DNA from: Simmondsia chinensis
Lineage: Eukaryota > Streptophyta > Magnoliopsida > Caryophyllales > Simmondsiaceae
Assembly (NCBI GenBank): GCA_018398585.1
Contig: JAGTTD010000012.1
Coordinates: 20,469,036 to 20,533,035 of the forward strand
Direction: 5' to 3'
DNA: 64,000 nt
Shown here piece after piece: positions 57,289-64,000 of the stretch; the first letter of the stretch is position 1; every line of letters begins with the position of its first letter. Position numbers and translations under genes: made by a program. Under the pieces are notes generated by a model that saw only the letters and a list, made by a program, of their open reading frames with translations, was not told the DNA's origin and ran no database searches.

Positions 57289-60200
57289 CTAGTTTGGCAT
57301 GTGAATCACGCAACGCAGGCACTTTCCATTATCCATGAGCTTGAACGCTTCATTTATGTCATTAAATGAAATATTATGCGTTATAAATTCGTCCAATGGG
57401 ATTTCCTGCATGGAATTTGACGTTAGACCTCATGGATCATAGACAAGAAAAATGCTTTATGTATCTACTTTTTTACCATTGCCTTATGTATATAATTTGG
57501 GAATCCAATTCATATATCTAATGATGTAAGAATATATCATTAAATTGTAAGAAATAATATTTGAACCATTAGTTTTCTACAAGCTAATGACTATTTGCCA
57601 TGTCTATTTGGTACACGCAGCAATGCTCTATAGACAAAAGGGCAAGAATACCTTGGAAGAACATTATCTAAGTAATTTATGACCCTCAAGACATTATATA
57701 AGTATTTGATTGACTTTACAAGCATTGCCGTGGCAAGAGCCTTTCAGGTACTGGGCTTATTGTCGTCGTTGTTGTTGACTCTCCAGGCATTATTTATGAA
57801 AACAAAGGAGAAGAGAATGCAAATTTTCTATGTGAGAGATATTATTTAAGTTGCATTTCTGTTGTTATGAACCAAATCCAGAAATTTGGTTCCTGGAAAA
57901 TTCACACAAGAAATTTCTTAAGAAATGCGATTTTTCTATTTAAACTTCCTATATGAACCAAAGAGACCTCAGTATAAATGCATAATGCATAAACCCAGCC
58001 CACGCATACCTCATCGATGTACATATCCACCAATTTAGGAAGATTGGATTTGGGTTACCATCCACCATATAACGACCCTTTCAGTGTCCTTCCACCAAGA
58101 AACAATGCATAGTGAGCCGTCATTTCAGGCTTCACCTTCGGTACACCAAGTGTTATAGTCATACCCCAACCCTGAAAATCAAGAAAATAAACAGTTTTGT
58201 GACATTTTAAAACAGGCAGAATAGCAATTAATGCTTATAGGTAAATATCATACACGCCACCTAAATATTGCTTAAAATTAAATGATCCCTTCAAAAGCTT
58301 TAATTCCATTAGTCAGACAATTTGACAATCAATTTGGATCAATTAGACCGCTCAAGGCAATTCAGACATTTGCTAACTCCGTCAGTAACCAAAAACACGT
58401 GCACATCAATAGAGAGTTACTGGAAACTTATTAAGTAATATGCATGTGATTTTTCCCGCTGAAGCAGTTAAAAGTTTTAGGTTGAATTGTGGTAGGGGTC
58501 TGATTGATACAAATTAACAGTTACTAGCTAGCGTTTTTTTTATGAAGTTGGATCGGGGGATTTCTATGCTCTTTGTCCTAATTGTACCAAACCAAGTAAG
58601 TGAAATTACATCACAACATGACTGTAACGCAGTCGTAACCATTCTTGTATCACCATTACACTCAAATGCATAATCTGCTCCTCCATTTGTCATCTTCTTA
58701 ATAACCTGGAAAGAAGAAGCCTAGTTAGGCATTTTATTTATGACAATCAACGGATTGTAAGAAGACACAAGATAGTATTATCTGTCTCTGATCACATGAA
58801 TAAATTAGCATAAATGATGCACCGAGGAAACATTTCTTTGCAGGAGGGATGAGTCCATTTGGCGAAAATTTCTCTGTATTTTTATCTCAAATTTTCCAAG
58901 CTATTTAAAAGAACAACAAAGCAATAGGAAGTGTAACGCCAAACTATACCACAGCTGCTCAAAATGCATAAAATGCTAGCATATCACGCATGGAAATGGG
59001 ATTCAACATATTCAAGCTTCAAGTACATAACAAGTTTAAAGAGAAACAGGATTGTATAAGAAAGAATACATTTTATAGCTGATCTGTTTTTCTAGTCTGA
59101 TCTAATGACTTGTTTGCTAACTATATCACTTGAATAACAGACTTATTTCACTATTCTTATCCAGTAGACGCCTAGAGACTAGAAGTTTGGTTAGTTCTTG
59201 TAGTTAGTATTATCATTGTCTAAAATGTTATGCTTTCATGATTTAATTAATAAACTTTTGACATGATAAAAAAATGGCAATTTAGAAATTTCTATATATA
59301 TTTGATATAGCTTAATAATACAATTCTCCCTACATATTCCTGAACTTAGAAACTTCTAGGACTACTCACTCTCCTCTCCCGCTTTGTGTAAGAATCAAAT
59401 TGAGCCTTTTGCCATTGAAGTGTGGGGGCTGCTACATTGATCCTGGGCTGTTATCCTTTTTTGTTAACTGTTAAGGGCCATATGTCTGTCAAAAGCAATC
59501 ATCACAAGGTCATGCCTAAGAGTCTTTTAGGCCTCACTTCTTACACCTACCAACTGAGTATCCTATGATGCTTACTTTTAGATCATGAAATCAAATAAGG
59601 CTGTTGAGCAACATAACAACCATTACATGACGGACTTCAAGTTATTTATCACATTTTTAGCCACTACGCAAGGGGTTACAAGATATGGCCTCCATAACGA
59701 AAATCTATTCCAATTTAGTAATTAAAACATACTTATGATTTGTTTGCACATTAAAAACAACTGGAGTGTTATTAAATTTTATGTGAATATATTCATTCAA
59801 GATTTTCAAAAAAAGGATTCAACAACAACAAAGTAAGTGCCTCAAGGGCTCCTGCCAATGCAGGGTCTTTTTTTTGTTTTGGGAAGGGGGGTAGTTTAAC
59901 CCTAAAAGGGAGGACGTGTCCTAGAAAAAAGATTCAGTAGCAATCAATTTACCCAAAAGAAAGTAAAAGCAATCTGTATGACATTACTTCCATCTATAAT
60001 TTGGTACTTGTACCTTCCTTTAGTTTTTTGCCCCCTCTAGCAGACAGTCAAGAATTGTGCCCACCCCTCAGGTTGTAACCTACTAAGTGACTTATGCTCT
60101 TCAGCAGTGTCAATTCGGAGTGTGGAAAAAAAAATCTCCTACATAGCCTAAGTTTAAGTGTGGCATTTTTTGGGTAACACGAGCTTTTGTAACATTTTTG

Positions 60201-62123
60201 AGATACCCTCTATTATTTGAAGTACTTATTCAAGGTCCATTCACCATCACGCTGCCAGTCACCTGTAAATTGCCACTGACATGTACGTCAAAGGCTCCCA
60301 TCCCAAAAAGTCATCAATTATCGAGAAATAACATAAACATCGTCCAACCAACCTAAAAATGTGTCCGTGAATTGAGATTGTTAGGAAAATTTTGGGGGAA
60401 AAAAAATCTATTTTGGAAAAACAATCCCATTTTTTCTCCTACTGGTGCAACTTTCTATACTTTTGGACATGACACAATACGTCATCTAACAGGTGAAGGA
60501 CAACACGGTGGTGAGGATAGCTAGAAGAACATATCAGACCATAAAGAATACATCAAAAACATGACAAATACGCAAGGTACCCAAAAATATACACCTAACC
60601 AGATGGCATAGCAAAGAGATTTTCACATATTCTTTTCTGTTATCTTCAGTATTTTTCCCCGTTGGGATTCGTTTGCATTTCTCAATGCTCTTTCCTAAAA
60701 GCTGCTTATTAGAAATATCAAAATACCTGTTGAACAGGTTCATCAAGATCATTTGGATTGACAAACTCTGTGATACCAAATGCCTTTGCTGCACGATTCG
60801 AGATAATAATCAATGAAAAAATAAAGACAACAGCAAAAAAAACACAGGAAAATTGAATCTGTCTGAACCATTGATACCTTTTGTACTCTTTTCAGAATTC
60901 ACATCAACACCAATTATACGAGACGCTCCTCGTAATTTGGCACCTACAGCTACCTGATTGTGGAAGATAATAGAATTATTAGCGAAAGTAATCCTCAAAA
61001 GGAAATTAAGGGAAAGTTGGAAGTATTTAGGTTCACTGCTTACAGAAAGGCCAACAGTCCCAAGACCAAAAATGACAATAGTAGATTGATCTGATATATC
61101 GGCAACCTTCCAAGCAGCACCGAGACCTATATCGCTATCACAAGTTTATTGAATAATTTATAACCTATTCCAAGCAAAAAGCAAGCGACCGGGAGAAAAC
61201 CAAATTACCAAACTTGGGTATAAGAATTGGATAAAATTATGTGTCTAAAGGCCAGAGTTTTCATAAGAGTTTACTCCAGACAGGTACTTTGGGGCTCAAT
61301 GGAGAGTCAAGGTATCTATGGGAGAAAACCAAATATCATAAACAATACTGAAAATGAATATTTTTCCAAAAAAAAAAAAAAATATCTCACAGCTTTGTTA
61401 TAAAGCATTTACAGTTATGTCCACGACATTAATGTCAGACATAGCAGTAGCTGAAACAACAGCGATATGTTACTCTGAGATATTCACCAGACTTACTAAT
61501 GGAAGATTGTACTCAAAGTGACAGGCTCATTAAAGAAATAAAAAGTTCTTTGTCCAATCTGCTTACATATTTTGCTTGAAGAGAACAAAAACAATGTATA
61601 ATTGAACTCATTATTCCATTTCTTCTGAAAAGGATGAAGCACTATTAGGGGAAAAAAAAAACTCAATTCTTCTAAAAACCAGTTCTTTCTTGTCTTCTTC
61701 ATCCAAACAAAAGGGAAAAAAGTCTGCCTTTTTCATTTTCACTTTCCTTTTGGTTCTTTTCCTTAACTTTTTCTTTACATTATAGAGCGAGAATGTTTAC
61801 CAGCAGCAACTCCACAGCTTAAAAGACATATTTTGTCCAAAGGAGCTTCCGGTCGCACTTTGACAGCACATCCAGAGTGCACAACTGTATACTCACTGAA
61901 GCTTGAGACTGCACAAAAATGATAAACGGGCTTTCCTCCAATAGAGAAGCGTGTCTTCTGATCACTATGCATGACACCTCGTCTTTCCAAACCAAGCACT
62001 TGGCACATGTTGCTTTTAGCCGATTTGCAATGTCTGCATGCCATACATTCTCCAGTAAACAAGGTAAGCACGTGATCGCCCTCTTGAAATTCAGTCACTC
62101 CTTGTCCTACACTCTCAACAATC
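57289..62123 (-). CDS. Alcohol dehydrogenase-like, exons 4-10, with one in-frame stop
   Basis: Zinc-dependent medium-chain alcohol dehydrogenase of the plant ADH/ADH-like family (NAD-linked, cytosolic). Exons by GT-AG sites: 61801-62123, 61044-61126, 60878-60953, 60727-60788, 58610-58705, 58010-58171, 57289-57405 (stop TAG 57289-57291). The structural zinc cysteines C-x2-C-x2-C-x7-C are intact ([17 protein letters not shown]), the catalytic-zinc Cys is present (SCGVAAG), and the nucleotide motif is FGLGTVGLS with IGVD after it. The C-terminus [15 protein letters not shown] ... [10 protein letters not shown] is typical. All junction phases agree; 919 bp give about 305 of the usual 380 residues, so some 75 N-terminal residues (exons 1-3, with the other catalytic zinc ligands) lie beyond 64000 or are lost. 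A TAA at 58055-58057, where relatives have Lys after GGW, would remove 53 residues: recent pseudogene, or sequence error. Confidence 0.9.
57720..57780 (+). repeat. Short RTE/SINE-like tail in the last intron
   Basis: About 60 bp: GCAAGAGCCTTTCAGGTACTGGG followed by (TTG)n-like GTCGTCGTTGTTGTTG. Only the 3' end of the repeat is present. Confidence 0.55.
59823..59924 (-). repeat. RTE/SINE-like tail in intron 7
   Basis: Plus strand ACAACAACAAAGTAAGTGCC, AAGGGCTCCTGCC, then AAAGGGAGGACGTGTCC. Flanked by AAAAAAAGGATTCA (to 59822) and AAAAAAGATTCA (59925-59936), an imperfect target duplication, so it inserted as a short 5'-truncated copy. The 2.0 kb intron 58706-60726 is otherwise without recognised features. 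Confidence 0.7.
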
Positions 62124-62654
62124 CTGCAACATAGTAATCATACTTCATGAATGCGTCTAATATTTTGCAACATGACCTTACTTCTCCATTTGTAAACCAA
62201 AAAGCAAGCGCTTGACACTAACAAGGTTCACTAAATTCAAAGACAAAATTTACCTTTTGGTCAATTGAAACACTTAAAACACTATAGAGAACAAATTAAC
62301 AAAATTAAAAATATATGGAGGACTACATTGACACTTAAAACAATATAGAGATTAAATAACCGTGTTTTGTATTAAACATAAGGAACTATAGAGGCTATAG
62401 TAGTAATAAAAATGCCTAAATTCAGCAAAATAGATTACACAAAAGGGAACCTAATTAATGAACCAAACATGAAAGCTTCATATGTCACATTAGGCAATCA
62501 GAATAATGTAACTTTTTTTTTTCTTTTGTTTTCTTCACGTTATGTAACAATTCCAAGCTAGCCTGTATGCAACTGGCTGTCAACGGGAGTATTTTTTTCT
62601 AATAGCTTCCAAAATGAATATGCATTGTAATTAGTTTGTTAGAACATACTTTGA
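62124..62654 (-). other. Intron 3 side of the ADH-like gene
   Basis: No exon encoding the expected GHEAVG segment was found between exon 4 and the LINE at 62655. AT-rich. Confidence 0.6.
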
Positions 62655-62880
62655 TTGTAAGAAAACTATATTATTAAGAGAGAAATAATGTACAAGGTGT
62701 TTAAGGACACGATGTCCTCAAATAGAAGAACGACAAACCAACAAAAGAACCGAGTTAATAAATAAAGCCCACCAATCCCTCTGTAATCAACCTAAGCTAT
62801 ATCAGCGAAGCCTCAAATTCTCTGTCAAAGAGATTGTAGAAATGTCACCTTTTATGATAACAAATTTAGTGGTGTATACT

Positions 62881-63515
62881 CAATCAATCAATCAACAACA
62901 ATCCTAGTGCCTCGCGGCTCCCGCAAAAGCAGGGTTTGGGAGGGGTATATGTACGCAGCCATACCCCTTCTGAGTGGAAAGGAGACTGTTTCCGAGGACC
63001 CCCAACCTGAAGTACAGGAGCGCCTGCAAATAAAACCATCAATTCATCGCCAAATGAATGAAGGAAATAGACATGCAAGCATTTAAGTATATATGTAAGC
63101 CAAGAAAACAGCCGAGTCATTAGAGACTAAACTATCAGCATATAAGTGCACCACTTGCGGCTATGACTGCCTAGGAATCTTAAACTACAAGTCGCTCGCC
63201 GCCCTATTCTACGCTGCCACATCCGCTACCCTTATGCTAGCCCATCGTGCCCTATCTAAGGCCATCTCCTCTCTCAGGTTTAGGTGGGTTAAGTCGTGAC
63301 GGATTGTCTCCAGCCAACTCCTCTTTGGCCTTCCCCTCCCTCTTCTACCGAGCATCGTTTGAAGCTGTTCACACCTCCTGACTGGGGCTATAGTCAGTCT
63401 CCTGCTAACATGTCCAAACCATCTTAGGCGGTGCTCCCGCAATTTATCCTCGATCGAGGCTACACCCAGTTTACCTCTTATTACATCGTTCCTAATCCTA
63501 TCCTTCCTTGTGTGG
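62881..63515 (-). mobile_element. RTE-type LINE, 5'-truncated, with 20-bp duplication
   Basis: Flanked by perfect copies of caaatttagtggtgtatact (62861-62880 and 63516-63535). Minus strand: the RT C-terminus [42 protein letters not shown], then [11 protein letters not shown] and a stop near 63209, typical of plant RTE-clade LINEs. A 3' UTR follows whose last 120 bp (GGTCCTCGGAAACAG, GCTGCGTACATATACCCCTC, GGGAGCCGCGAGGCACTAGG) end in TTGTTG plus ATTG repeats at 62881. It is 635 bp long. Confidence 0.9.
63209..63515 (-). pseudogene. RTE reverse transcriptase C-terminus
   Basis: Open on the minus strand from the truncation point ([20 protein letters not shown] then [11 protein letters not shown]) to the stop near 63209. 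Basic, Arg-rich, with the RWFGHV...RRP pattern seen in the LINE tail region of plant RTE elements. Catalytic RT motifs are absent because of 5' truncation during insertion. No function by itself. Confidence 0.82.
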
Positions 63516-64000
63516 CAAATTTAGTGGTGTATACTGATCTTTGAAAATCTTTGCATTCGTTCCTATCCAAATACACCAGAGAATTGTAATCTCTAGCATG
63601 GAGAATATCATTTTGACAACTTTTCTCTTTCTTATGCTATGGAATTTGACAAGAAAGATACTCTCAACAAACATTGGACTAACACATCCGAAAAGTGAGA
63701 ATAAAATACACCGAAAATCGCAAGCCACTGCATATTGCAAAAATAAATGAAGCGTGTTTCCCCACTATAGAACTACATTACACAAATCCCTGAAGTCATA
63801 GCCTTAAAAGGTCCTGTTTCCGAACAAAATCTTAAGTATTAAGCTTTTCCAAAAGCAAAGTCCCTGCAAAAACTTTGATTCTAAAGGTCACATTAGCATT
63901 CTAGACATAAAAGGAAGCCTGAAATACAATTGTGTTAAAAAGATAGTGAGCTATTGTGACTGCGTGTCACCAGCAAAAGATCTAGGGACTATGAGCCAAA

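Larger units (their letters stand above)
62655..64000 (-). mobile_element. L1-type LINE 3' part, split by RTE LINE
   Basis: Minus strand. 63536-63960 reads like the zf-RVT region of L1 ORF2 (AVACDFRCILFSLFGCV, ITILWCIWIGTNAKIFKDQ). It continues after the RTE insertion at 62860 and leftward (KVTFLQSL, GFADI), then a 3' UTR-like stretch with GAGGACATCGTGTCCTTAAA and TTGTACATTATTTCTCTC ending near 62655. The upstream part leaves the window. If ADH exons 1-3 lie further right, this is an intronic insertion. Confidence 0.75.

Noticed and set aside
57720..57780. Target duplication TTGACT around the short tail in the last ADH intron
   Set aside because: Only six bases and ambiguous because of the TTG-rich tail.

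Overview
The window is plant nuclear DNA, most likely from a dicot. It is AT-rich and almost entirely made of transposable elements of plant lineages: chromovirus-type Ty3/gypsy, a Sirevirus, an Angela-like Ty1/copia element with 1.9 kb LTRs, L1 and RTE LINEs, CACTA, PIF/Harbinger-like and hAT-like elements. One host gene with plant alcohol dehydrogenase exon structure lies at the right end. I cannot name the species.

Layout. 345-7852: a chromovirus with 5-bp target site duplication (TSD) TCGTA, carrying a nested non-autonomous LTR element (4489-6821, TSD AGTAG). 7853-13453: relics, namely a lone LTR with primer-binding site (8371-8982), a gypsy RT remnant, a long-inverted-repeat element (10107-11494), an RTE-like tail and degenerate tandem repeats. 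13454-25052: two adjacent Harbinger-like copies. The left one is split by a Sirevirus (13926-23520, TSD AAATT), whose gag is split by a small TRIM/LARD-type LTR element (16044-17881, TSD CTTTG). 25650-43085: an L1 LINE split by an Angela-like copia on the minus strand (28001-42175, TSD CTTCT). One LTR of that copia is split by a CACTA element (37614-41952, TSD TTG), and its leader holds a MITE and an RTE-like tail. 43081-51985: a decayed copia split by a second, RT-less chromovirus (45469-49569, TSD TATCC). 52000-52760: a LINE RNase H relic. 52761-54470: no gene. 54480-56700: a decayed gypsy pol on the minus strand split by a hAT-like MITE. 57289-62123: seven 3' exons of an alcohol dehydrogenase-like gene on the minus strand. 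62655-64000: an L1 LINE on the minus strand, split by an RTE LINE tail with a perfect 20-bp TSD.

No element coding region is intact. Most gag-pol stops are explicable as C-to-T or G-to-A changes, as expected for long-silenced methylated DNA. The ADH-like gene has canonical splice sites and an open frame except for one stop in its next-to-last exon, and its 5' exons are not in the window. I found no CRISPR, no tRNA or rRNA gene, and no convincing undescribed biochemical system. What is noteworthy is the nesting order, an internal empty-site control for the Sirevirus insertion, two deletion-derived non-autonomous LTR elements, LTR-internal tandem arrays, and an RTE insertion that explains the SINE-like fragments scattered over the window.
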